A DNA stretch of 36,722 bases from Calditrichia bacterium (lineage in GTDB: Bacteria > Calditrichota > Calditrichia > RBG-13-44-9 > J075): contig JANQRS010000046.1 of assembly GCA_028284445.1 (NCBI GenBank), positions 1-36,722 of the forward strand, in the 5' to 3' direction. Each line of letters opens with the position of its first letter. The first letter of the stretch is position 1. The position numbers and the translations under genes were made by a program. The notes under the pieces are model-generated. The model had not been told where the DNA came from. It saw nothing but the letters and a program-made list of their open reading frames with translations, and did not search any database. Below are positions 14,915-23,593 of the stretch, piece by piece.

Positions 14915-17503
14915 ATGAGCACAAAATCACCTTCGTTTCTTGACAGAATTCTAAGCCGCAAAAAGAGCCGTGCCAGGGATACCGGATGGGGGGTCGAGTT
15001 TGCCGGATTTGTTCTTATCGTTTTGGGCTTTGCCTTCTTTGCCTCGATCCTGACCTATGATCAGGCTGATCCGACCTTCTGGTATGACTATGAAAAAGGC
15101 AATGAGTACCAGGCGCGAAACATGTTTCGCATGGTTGGCGCGACACTGGCACTGCCTTTCTTTATGCTAACCTTTGGATACGGCGCCTTAATTTTTCCAA
15201 TCCTCCTGATTATGGCCGGCTGGGCGTTGGTCTTTCGCGAAGATATGACCCGCTTATTGCCAATATCACTGCTGATGCTGGGTTGGGCGTGGCTGCTCTC
15301 TATTTTGCTGGCAATTCCCAAATCCGTTGCCACCGGCGGCTTTACCAACGACTACTTCCCGAGCGGAGCCATGGGTGGTTTGGTAACTGACAAGGTTATG
15401 CTATACGGTGGCGTATTTTCAATTGTCATCGTTACGATGCTCTTGTTCTTCCTGATGCTGATGCTATCTACGCGCTTCCGCATCTCGATGCTGCCTCTGT
15501 ATGTTTCTACGAAAATGAGCGGCGTTGTGAGCTGGTTCCGTAACATCTGGAACGGGCTTCGCAAAAGCCTGAGCGCAATTCCCTGGTTTGCTGAGAAACC
15601 TGCTTCTGCAGAAGCCGCTGCCAGCGCCAAGCGTTCCGGCAAGAAAGCCCCGCCTGTCGTTGAAGAGCATAGTATTGGCGAACCCGTACAAACCGTTCCC
15701 GACTATGAGCCGCCGCTGGAAGAGATCCCACCCGCGCCGGCACCAATTGCGCCGGAAATGCCGATGGGCGAACCAACGCAGTCGACACGCCTGAATTATC
15801 CGGCGGAAGCACCGTCAGTACCTGAAGCCGCGGTAACGCCGCCCATGGATACCGGGATTGGCGTCGATGAGATCGCCCCGGTTCCGCCTGCCATGCCTGA
15901 TGAGCCTCCGGAAGCGGTACCGGTTGAAGTTGGAGAGCAAATCGAGGCCGACTTTGAAGCGCAGCGTAAGCGCGAAATTGAAGAGCTCGCTCGCGAAAAG
16001 CTCTTGAATTACGACAAACTCGTTCGCGAGGCCATGGAAACCTATGAGCTGCCGCCAACCGATTTTCTGAATGAAGACGAGAGCGAGTCCAAAATTAGCC
16101 GCGAAGAATTGATGGCCAATGCAGACCTGCTCGAGAATACTCTTGCGCAATTTGGTGTGAAGGCCTTCGTGAAGAAAGTGATTGAAGGACCGGTAATTAC
16201 GCTCTACGCGGTTCGCCCTGCTGAAGGTGTCAAAATTAATCAGATTGTCAACCTGTCGGATGACCTGGCGCTGGCAATGCGCGCCAAAGGTATCCGTATG
16301 ATCGCTCCGATCCCCGGCGAAGCTGCGATTGGTATTGAAATTCCCAATCGCCGTCCTTCAACCGTATACTTCAAGTCGATTGTTCGCTCTGAGAAATTTA
16401 TCAATAACAGCGGTCAGTTGATATTGGGAATGGGGAAGACTATTGGCGGCGAGGTCTTTTGCGCCGACCTTACCCGCATGCCTCACTTGCTGATTGCCGG
16501 TTCAACCGGCTCCGGTAAATCTGTGGGTATCAATACCATGATAGCCAGTATTCTCTACCGGGTGCCGCCCAGCGACGTTAAGTTTGTGCTGATCGATCCG
16601 AAAAAGCTGGAATTGTCGCTTTATCAGAAGCTCAAGGATCAATACCTGGCCGTGTGTCCGGATCTTGATGAAATTGTTGTGACACATCCGCAGAATGCCG
16701 TATTGATTCTCAAGGCGGTGGTCAACGAGATGGAAGAACGCTATGATAAACTGGCCGGCGTTGGCGTGCGAGACATTGTCGCATACAATAAGAAAGTCGA
16801 GAAATTTGAAGCGACCGGCAAAAATGACAAGAATTTACGTCGCTTACCATATATCGTTGTCGTCATCGATGAGCTTGCTGACCTTATTCTCACTGCTTCA
16901 CGCGAGGTAGAAGAGCCGATCACCCGTCTTGCTCAGATGGCCCGTGCCGTCGGTATTCACCTGATTGTCGCCACCCAGCGGCCTTCGGTTGATATCCTCA
17001 CCGGTTTGATCAAAGCCAATTTCCCGACACGGATTGCCTACCAAGTCGCCACACGGCCGGACTCCAAGACAATCCTCGATATGTATGGTGCGGAAAAGCT
17101 GATTGGAAATGGTGACTTGCTCTTCTTGCCGCCGGGAACCGGCAAACCGGTTCGTCTACAGAACCCCTTCGTCTCTACGGAAGAAGTGGAGTCGATGCTA
17201 AAACACATTAAGAAGCAGCCTAAATTTCCGCCCTATGAATTGAAACTGATTCGTGAAAATGAGGTAAAAGTACCCGAGGCCGCCAAACGAATGCAGCAAG
17301 ATGAACTTTTTGACAAGGCCCGAGAAATAGTGATTCGTCATCAACAAGGGTCTGTTTCGCTGCTGCAGCGTAAGCTGAAAATTGGCTATGCACGTGCCGG
17401 CCGGCTAATGGACGAATTGGAAGAAGCCAAGATTGTTGGCCCCGGACAGGGAAGTAAAGCCCGCGATGTTTTGGTTTCCACTTTCACAGATAGTGACAAA
17501 TAA
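14915..17503 (+). CDS. ftsK: DNA translocase FtsK/SpoIIIE
   Basis: Septum-located DNA pump that clears chromosome ends from the closing division site. It has 862 residues: an N-terminal membrane domain (about residues 25-190, four or more spans), an acidic and proline-rich linker (roughly 220-360), then the motor. Walker A is GSTGSGKS with Lys535, Walker B is in PYIVVVIDELADLIL, and the family segment RLAQMARAVGIHLIVATQRP is present. The last 65 residues are the winged-helix gamma domain (KIGYARAGRLMDELEEAKIV) that reads KOPS-type orienting sequences. It is followed 20 bases later by lolA, a common pairing. Confidence 0.95.
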   Translation: MSTKSPSFLDRILSRKKSRARDTGWGVEFAGFVLIVLGFAFFASILTYDQADPTFWYDYEKGNEYQARNMFRMVGATLALPFFMLTFGYGALIFPILLIMAGWALVFREDMTRLLPISLLMLGWAWLLSILLAIPKSVATGGFTNDYFPSGAMGGLVTDKVMLYGGVFSIVIVTMLLFFLMLMLSTRFRISMLPLYVSTKMSGVVSWFRNIWNGLRKSLSAIPWFAEKPASAEAAASAKRSGKKAPPVVEEHSIGEPVQTVPDYEPPLEEIPPAPAPIAPEMPMGEPTQSTRLNYPAEAPSVPEAAVTPPMDTGIGVDEIAPVPPAMPDEPPEAVPVEVGEQIEADFEAQRKREIEELAREKLLNYDKLVREAMETYELPPTDFLNEDESESKISREELMANADLLENTLAQFGVKAFVKKVIEGPVITLYAVRPAEGVKINQIVNLSDDLALAMRAKGIRMIAPIPGEAAIGIEIPNRRPSTVYFKSIVRSEKFINNSGQLILGMGKTIGGEVFCADLTRMPHLLIAGSTGSGKSVGINTMIASILYRVPPSDVKFVLIDPKKLELSLYQKLKDQYLAVCPDLDEIVVTHPQNAVLILKAVVNEMEERYDKLAGVGVRDIVAYNKKVEKFEATGKNDKNLRRLPYIVVVIDELADLILTASREVEEPITRLAQMARAVGIHLIVATQRPSVDILTGLIKANFPTRIAYQVATRPDSKTILDMYGAEKLIGNGDLLFLPPGTGKPVRLQNPFVSTEEVESMLKHIKKQPKFPPYELKLIRENEVKVPEAAKRMQQDELFDKAREIVIRHQQGSVSLLQRKLKIGYARAGRLMDELEEAKIVGPGQGSKARDVLVSTFTDSDK

Positions 17504-17523
17504 CAAAAAGGTTTCTCATAAAT

Positions 17524-18186
17524 ATGCACATATTCAAAGATAATTATCACATTATTCGCGTGATATTGATTGGTTTTGTCTTGATGATTACTTCGCAGGC
17601 CACCGCGGCAGATGCGGATAAGATCATCAAAAATATTCAAAAGAAATACAGATCGTCCAAGACGATCGAAATCCAGTTCAAGGAAGTTAGCCGTTTTTCT
17701 CTGACGGATATGCAAACAGAGATGAATGGTACCTTGTTGATGGAAGGTCAGGACAAGTTCCGCTTCGAATCAGAGAATCAGGTTCTTGTGAATGACGGTA
17801 AAACACTTTGGCGATATAATCCGCTGGATAATCAGGTTTTGATTGACCATGCGAAAAAGTCCGAAGAAGACGTCATGCTCAACAAATTGATCTTTGAGAT
17901 AAAAGACCATTACTATGGTCAGCTGTTGGAAGAAAAAAAAGTAGGTAAAGTGAAAGAATACGCCATCAAACTGACACCCAAGCCTGAATCACAGAGTTTT
18001 TTTACCTCGATTCAACTATGGGTGGTGGACAAAACCTGGGAAATTAAGCGTCTGATCTATATCGACTACAACGATAACCAGGTCGAATATCAGGTCAACT
18101 CCTTAAAGTTTGATCCAACCATTATCAATTCTACTTTTGTCTTTGACCCTCCTGAAGGAACGCAGGTAGTTGATTTGAGATTCTAG
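17524..18186 (+). CDS. lolA: Outer-membrane lipoprotein carrier LolA-like
   Basis: Periplasmic chaperone that moves lipoproteins to the outer membrane. It has 220 residues, with an N-terminal signal peptide (VILIGFVLMITSQATAA), then a LolA fold: an opening amphipathic helix with IIKNIQKKYRSSKTIEIQF, then FRFESENQVLVNDGKTLWRY, then the NQVLIDHAKK segment. LolA sequences diverge strongly, so the symbol is given on pattern and on position after ftsK, where lolA often lies. A terminator with a good stem follows. Confidence 0.82.
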   Translation: MHIFKDNYHIIRVILIGFVLMITSQATAADADKIIKNIQKKYRSSKTIEIQFKEVSRFSLTDMQTEMNGTLLMEGQDKFRFESENQVLVNDGKTLWRYNPLDNQVLIDHAKKSEEDVMLNKLIFEIKDHYYGQLLEEKKVGKVKEYAIKLTPKPESQSFFTSIQLWVVDKTWEIKRLIYIDYNDNQVEYQVNSLKFDPTIINSTFVFDPPEGTQVVDLRF

Positions 18187-18218
18187 GCGTGGACCAGCAA
18201 GACGATGAATGATAGCCT

Positions 18219-18255
18219 GCCCTGCATTGACATCATTGCAGGGCGCTCTTCTTTT
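18219..18255 (+). terminator. Intrinsic terminator after lolA
   Basis: GCCCTGCA (18219-18226) pairs perfectly with TGCAGGGC (18237-18244), with a 10-base loop. GCTCTTCTTTT follows. Confidence 0.78.
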
Positions 18256-18465
18256 GATCGCTCTGTTGTGACCCCAAATGGGTAACGGAACAATGGCAAA
18301 CTGCCTTCTTCCGCCGAGATGGTCTACCCTGGTAAAGTGCAAAATTAATAAAGAAATTGTATGGAATGCCGATTCTCTAACAGTTGAATTGTACATCCAT
18401 TCATTTCTTTTTTACCCATTATCTAATCCTTTGTTTGAAGATCTTTCAAGATTAAGGGGAGAAAT

Positions 18466-20739
18466 TTGGAACAGTATATAGAATCTCCTGAACAGGAGCA
18501 GGGGCTTCGGTTAGAAGATTACATCCGAATATTATATCAGGGACGCTGGCTGATTCTGGCATCGTTCCTGATCGTTTTGCTGGTAACAGCTTACTATACC
18601 TTTACATCGCCACCGGTATACGAGGCGACCGCTACGATCCTGGTTGAAGAGGAACCGTCAATGGAGGGTGCCATTTTTAATGCCCCTTACATTAACAATC
18701 AGTCGACGCTTTTGACCAATCAGATCGAAATTTTGAAAAGCCGCTCGCTTGCGGAAAAAGTGGTTTTGGCCCTGGAAGCAGAACCGTATCGCGATTCCCT
18801 CAAAATTTTCCAACCGATGTCCGACGGAAACTATATGGTGCTGCGGGATCAGGTTAGCTGGATTTTGGGACATTTAGTGGTTGCCCCGCGGGCAGATACC
18901 GATTTCCTGTCGCTTACCTTTTCAGCCTCGTCGCCTTATGAAGCTGCGACAATCTGTAATGTCATTGCCGAGACATTCCAGGGGATGAACCGCGACTTTA
19001 ATCGCAGTGAATTTCAGGACCTTCGCCAGTTTCTGGAATTTCAACTACGCAAGAAGCATGAAGAATTGCGTAAGTCTGAAGAAATTCTGCGTGGATTCCA
19101 GGAAAGCGAAAAGCTGGTTTCGATTGACGCAGAAACGACGGAGTTGATTACCCGTCTTGCAACCACCCAGGCAAATCTGGAAGCAACAACGGTTTCGCTG
19201 GAAGCGGCCCTGGAGCAGAAGCGGAATCTTGAAAAGCAGCTTGAAGAACGCCGCAGTGAACTGGCTTCTGAAGTGTCCCAAATCTCGAGTCCCTTGTTGA
19301 CAACGCTTCAGCAGGATTATGCACGCCGGGTAGGGGAGAAGGTGAAGTATGAAGCACTGATCGCTGAAGATCAGAATATTGATCCCAAGGAATACGAGGC
19401 TGAATTGCGCAGTCAGAGCAATCGTATTCAGGCGGTTCAGCAGCGCTTGCAGGAAGAAGCGCAGCGAATTGCCAATACCAGCATGATTTCCGATCCCCTG
19501 CAGATTACCCAGAACCTTATTGAAAGCATTTTCGCGATTGAAACGGAAATCAAGGGTTTCAGGGCCAAGGTCGACGTTCTCCGTGGCATTCTCTCCGACT
19601 ACGAGAGCCAATTGGAGCAAATCCCGGGACAGGGATTGGCTTTGGCGCGCTTGCAACGCCAGGTTCAAGTGGATCGCGATACCTACATCTTGCTAAATCA
19701 ACGCCTCGAAGAAACCAAAATTGCTGAAGCCGGTCAAAAGGATAATATTCGCATCATCGATCCGGCAATTGAGCCTCGCAGACCGATCAGCCCTCGGGTT
19801 CGTCTAAATTTGCTGCTCGGTGCCCTGATGGGACTGGCACTTGGTATCGGTTTAGCCGTGCTGCTGGAGTTTATGGATGATTCGATCAAGAATCCGGAAG
19901 AACTGGAGCGCCTTGGCTTTGGCATCTTGGCGATTATTCCGCAAATCATTCAGCAAGAGCCTTCATCCACCAAGTTCTCGACCAACGGGCATTCGGAAAC
20001 ATCGGATGTGGATAATATTGAATCGCGCCTGATAACGCATTTTGATCCAAAGTCGCCGATTTCGGAAGCGTATCGCACGTTGCGAACCAACATCCAGTTT
20101 AAGAAGTTGAAGGAGCGCGACTCAACCATCCTGGTTACCAGCTCCGCGCCGAAAGAAGGTAAGTCCACTACCATTGCCAATTTAGCGATTGCTATGGCGC
20201 AAATGGGGACCAAGACGGTAATTGTAGATACTGACTTGCGCCGGCCTGTGATCCATTCTATTTTTAGCCTGAAAAAAGACAAGGGTATCACCAATTATCT
20301 CATGGGCAAACTGAGCTTTGATGACATCATCAAGCCGACCATCATCGATAATTTGTATATCATTACGTCCGGGCCATTGCCGCCGAATCCGTCAGAATTG
20401 CTGGCGTCGGACGCGATGAATGAATTCCTTGAGGAAGCGAAGTCGAAATTTGACCTGGTATTGTTTGATAGCCCTCCGATCATTGCAGTGACGGATGCGG
20501 CCATTCTAAGTACCAAGGTTGATGGTGTGATTACAGTTGTCAGAGCTCATCAAACAGAGCGCAATGCTGTAAGAAGAGCGAAAGACTTGCTGGATAATGT
20601 GAATGCAAATATCTTTGGTTGTCTGTTGAATGGGGTAAATGCTGATCGGGCTTATGGCTCATACTACTATCACTACTACCATTATTATAGTTACTACGGA
20701 CACGACTTGAAACGCCGCAAAAAAGGTAAACCGGCTTAA
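18466..20739 (+). CDS. Polysaccharide co-polymerase / tyrosine autokinase (Wzc-type)
   Basis: Inner-membrane BY-kinase controlling chain length and export of capsular or exopolysaccharide. It has 757 residues. The N-terminal Wzz domain starts with LEDYIRILYQGRWLILASF (first span, about 25-45). A long coiled-coil periplasmic region follows (about 170-400), and a second span lies near 445-465. The cytoplasmic kinase has Walker A APKEGKSTT (Lys566), Walker A' VDTDLRRP and Walker B LVLFDSPP. The C-terminal tail has ten tyrosines within 18 residues (AYGSYYYHYYHYYSYYGH), the autophosphorylation cluster. The start is TTG at 18466 behind AAGGGGA. ugd follows after 14 bases. Confidence 0.93.
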   Translation: MEQYIESPEQEQGLRLEDYIRILYQGRWLILASFLIVLLVTAYYTFTSPPVYEATATILVEEEPSMEGAIFNAPYINNQSTLLTNQIEILKSRSLAEKVVLALEAEPYRDSLKIFQPMSDGNYMVLRDQVSWILGHLVVAPRADTDFLSLTFSASSPYEAATICNVIAETFQGMNRDFNRSEFQDLRQFLEFQLRKKHEELRKSEEILRGFQESEKLVSIDAETTELITRLATTQANLEATTVSLEAALEQKRNLEKQLEERRSELASEVSQISSPLLTTLQQDYARRVGEKVKYEALIAEDQNIDPKEYEAELRSQSNRIQAVQQRLQEEAQRIANTSMISDPLQITQNLIESIFAIETEIKGFRAKVDVLRGILSDYESQLEQIPGQGLALARLQRQVQVDRDTYILLNQRLEETKIAEAGQKDNIRIIDPAIEPRRPISPRVRLNLLLGALMGLALGIGLAVLLEFMDDSIKNPEELERLGFGILAIIPQIIQQEPSSTKFSTNGHSETSDVDNIESRLITHFDPKSPISEAYRTLRTNIQFKKLKERDSTILVTSSAPKEGKSTTIANLAIAMAQMGTKTVIVDTDLRRPVIHSIFSLKKDKGITNYLMGKLSFDDIIKPTIIDNLYIITSGPLPPNPSELLASDAMNEFLEEAKSKFDLVLFDSPPIIAVTDAAILSTKVDGVITVVRAHQTERNAVRRAKDLLDNVNANIFGCLLNGVNADRAYGSYYYHYYHYYSYYGHDLKRRKKGKPA

Positions 20740-20753
20740 ATTGAGGAGAAAGA

Positions 20754-22058
20754 ATGAAGTTAACGATTGTGGGCACCGGCTATGTGGGGCTGGTTGCCGG
20801 GGCATGTTTTTCTGAGAGTGGAAATCATGTTATTTGCATGGACAAAGATGAAGACAAGATCAAACGCCTGCGAGAGGGTGATATCCCGATTTATGAGCCG
20901 GGACTGGATGTGCTGGTTAAAAGGAATCAGAATAACGAGCGGTTGACATTTACGACCGATATGGAAAAGGCTGTCCAGGCGTCTGATGTTATTTTTATCG
21001 CTGTGGGAACTCCTCCTGATGAAGATGGGTCTGCAGATTTGCAATACGTATTGGCCGTGGCCAAGAGTATTGGTCAGCATATGGATCGTTTCAAAATTGT
21101 TGTCAATAAGAGCACCGTTCCTGTTGGCACAGCCGACAAAGTACGCGCTGCGGTCGCTGCTGAAACCGATATTGATTTCGAAGTGGTTTCCAATCCCGAG
21201 TTCCTCAAAGAAGGGGCGGCCATCGATGATTTCATGTATCCGGATCGCGTAGTCATTGGGACACGCAGCGAAAAAGTGGCCGACACCATGCGCGAACTCT
21301 ATGCGCCTTTCGTACGCACCGGCAATCCGATCATCATTATGGACGAACGCAGCGCCGAGATTACCAAGTATGCCGCCAATGCGATTCTGGCGACCAAAAT
21401 TTCGTTTATCAATGAAATTGCCAACCTCTGCGACAAAATTGGTGCTGATGTGGAAATGGTGCGGAAGGGGATTGGTTCGGATAAGAGAATCGGCTATTCC
21501 TTCATTTTTCCGGGCGTCGGTTATGGCGGTTCCTGTTTTCCAAAAGATGTTAAAGCGATCATTCGAACCGCTCGAGACTATGACTATGATTTACGGGTTC
21601 TGGATGCTGTTGAAAACGTAAATCAGAGCCAAAAGCTGGTAATGGTTCCCAAGATCCTGGAACATTTTGGCGGCTCTGTAGAGGGGAAAACCTTCGGCGT
21701 CTGGGGCCTTAGCTTCAAGCCAAAGACAGACGATATGCGCGAAGCGCCGGCAATTGAAATTATCAAAAAACTGCATAAATTGGGTGCGAAGATAAAGGCA
21801 CATGATCCGGTAGCGATCGAAGAAGCGGAGCGAATTGGCCTGGGCGACTACGCGACTTTCCACGAAGACTATTATGAGGCAATTCGCGACACGCACGGTC
21901 TGATCCTGGTCACAGAATGGCTGAACTATCGGGAGCCAGACTTCGATCAGATGAAGACCTTGTTGAAAGAACCGGTAATTTTTGATGGCCGGAATATCTT
22001 TCACCCGGATAAAATTAAGAGTCTTGGATTTAAATATTATGGAATTGGGCGCCGGTAA
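20754..22058 (+). CDS. ugd: UDP-glucose 6-dehydrogenase
   Basis: Oxidises UDP-glucose to UDP-glucuronate with two NAD+, supplying acidic sugar for polysaccharide. It has 434 residues, the usual length for TuaD/Ugd. The N-terminal Rossmann motif is VGTGYVGLVAGACF. STVPVGTADKVR and VVSNPEFLKEGAAIDDFMYP are strongly family-specific. The catalytic cysteine is Cys261 in GYGGSCFPKD. The second nucleotide domain has WGLSFKPKTDDMREAPA. It is directly downstream of the tyrosine autokinase, a known regulator of Ugd by phosphorylation in other bacteria. Confidence 0.96.
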   Translation: MKLTIVGTGYVGLVAGACFSESGNHVICMDKDEDKIKRLREGDIPIYEPGLDVLVKRNQNNERLTFTTDMEKAVQASDVIFIAVGTPPDEDGSADLQYVLAVAKSIGQHMDRFKIVVNKSTVPVGTADKVRAAVAAETDIDFEVVSNPEFLKEGAAIDDFMYPDRVVIGTRSEKVADTMRELYAPFVRTGNPIIIMDERSAEITKYAANAILATKISFINEIANLCDKIGADVEMVRKGIGSDKRIGYSFIFPGVGYGGSCFPKDVKAIIRTARDYDYDLRVLDAVENVNQSQKLVMVPKILEHFGGSVEGKTFGVWGLSFKPKTDDMREAPAIEIIKKLHKLGAKIKAHDPVAIEEAERIGLGDYATFHEDYYEAIRDTHGLILVTEWLNYREPDFDQMKTLLKEPVIFDGRNIFHPDKIKSLGFKYYGIGRR

Positions 22059-22092
22059 ACTGGGCCTGTCGTTATGATTTGAAAGGGAAATT

Positions 22093-23403
22093 ATGGATTT
22101 ACTGCAGAAAATAAAAAACCACGATGCCGTCATTGGCATTGTTGGCCTGGGATATGTCGGCTTACCTCTGCTTCTTGAATTTGTTGAAGAGAACTTCAGA
22201 ACGGTTGGATTTGATATCGATTCCGCGAAAATTGATGCCCTCGCTAAAGGGGAATCCTACATCAAGCATATCGGTTCAGATCGCCTGAAGAACGCGCTGG
22301 AACACGACCTGATGCGCGCAACAACTGATTTCAGCGATTTACGCGAAGTGGATTGCATTATCGTTTGTGTGCCAACACCGCTTAATAAGCATCGTGAGCC
22401 GGATATTTCCTATATCGAGAAAACATCCGAGACTATCTCGAAATACTTGCAAAAGAACCAACTGGTGGTTCTGGAAAGCTCAACTTTTCCCGGCACAACC
22501 GAAGAGGTGATGCGACCAATTCTGGAAAAGTCTGGTCTCAAGTGTCATGAAGATTTCTACCTGGCATTTTCGCCGGAACGTGAAGATCCGAACAACGCCA
22601 AATATACCACCCGTACGATCCCCAAGGTCGTGGGCGCCAATTCGCCGAAGACTCTTGAATTGACTGTTGCTCTCTACGACCAGGTCATCGTTCAGACGGT
22701 GCCTGTTACCAGCAGTCAGGCGGCGGAAGCGACCAAGCTGCTCGAAAATATTTTCCGGAGCGTTAATATCGCTTTGGTCAATGAAATGAAACTGATTCTC
22801 GACCGCATGGATATTGACGTATGGGAAGTTATTGAAGCAGCATCTACCAAACCTTTTGGCTTCATGCCTTTCTATCCCGGTCCTGGCCTTGGCGGTCACT
22901 GTATTCCCATCGATCCTTTCTATCTGACCTGGAAGGCGCGGGAATATGAGATGAGCACGCGTTTTATTGAGCTTGCCGGTGAAATCAATACCGAGATGCC
23001 CTACTTTGTTGTCAAAAAGGTGCAGGATGCTCTGAATGATCATGAGAAGAGCCTGAAAGGTTCGAATATTCTAATCCTCGGTATGGCTTATAAGAAGGAT
23101 ATCGATGATTTGCGTGAATCACCGACCTTGAAGCTGATGGAAATTCTCATGGCCAAAGGTGCGAATGTTGATTACAACGATCCGCATATTGAAGGCCTTT
23201 GGGCAATGCGCCACTATCATTTCGACAACAAGAGCGTCGATTTGACACCTGAAAATCTGCGCTCTTATGACTGCGTGCTGATTTCCACTGCGCACTCCGC
23301 ATATGACTGGGATATGGTGGTCGAAAATGCACGTCTGGTTGTTGATACGCGCAACGCGACTGTTGACGTGAAAAACAATCGCGGAAAAATCTATAAAGCG
23401 TAA
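22093..23403 (+). CDS. UDP-N-acetyl-hexosamine 6-dehydrogenase (WbpA-like)
   Basis: A second nucleotide-sugar dehydrogenase of 436 residues. The Rossmann motif is IVGLGYVGLPLLLEF. The catalytic cysteine is Cys270 in GLGGHCIPIDPFYLTWKA, a segment typical of the WbpA/WbpO/TviB group that oxidises UDP-GlcNAc or UDP-GalNAc to the uronate. YLAFSPEREDPNN is also typical of this group. The exact sugar cannot be decided from sequence reading. It starts 34 bases after ugd and is probably in the same operon. Together with ugd it points to an acidic, uronate-rich polymer. Confidence 0.9.
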   Translation: MDLLQKIKNHDAVIGIVGLGYVGLPLLLEFVEENFRTVGFDIDSAKIDALAKGESYIKHIGSDRLKNALEHDLMRATTDFSDLREVDCIIVCVPTPLNKHREPDISYIEKTSETISKYLQKNQLVVLESSTFPGTTEEVMRPILEKSGLKCHEDFYLAFSPEREDPNNAKYTTRTIPKVVGANSPKTLELTVALYDQVIVQTVPVTSSQAAEATKLLENIFRSVNIALVNEMKLILDRMDIDVWEVIEAASTKPFGFMPFYPGPGLGGHCIPIDPFYLTWKAREYEMSTRFIELAGEINTEMPYFVVKKVQDALNDHEKSLKGSNILILGMAYKKDIDDLRESPTLKLMEILMAKGANVDYNDPHIEGLWAMRHYHFDNKSVDLTPENLRSYDCVLISTAHSAYDWDMVVENARLVVDTRNATVDVKNNRGKIYKA

Positions 23404-23472
23404 AGTTCCTGACGGAACTGAACGGATTCGTGCTGGTGTAATAGGCACTACGGCCTGTTTTAAACCGGTTTT

Positions 23473-23506
23473 AGCAGTAAGGCGGCCAAATGGCCGCCTT
23501 TGCTGT
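23473..23506 (+). terminator. Hairpin after the sugar dehydrogenase
   Basis: AAGGCGGCCA (23479-23488) pairs perfectly with TGGCCGCCTT (23491-23500) around a 2-base loop. An outer AGCA/TGCT extension completes it. The downstream T content is low, so it is a moderate intrinsic terminator. Confidence 0.65.
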
Positions 23507-23593
23507 GTTGTAGCAGTCTGTTTTCAACAGCAAAATGTCATTGGGAACAACCGTTAATCACAAAATTTCCTGGAGATATCTCCGAGGCCAGAG

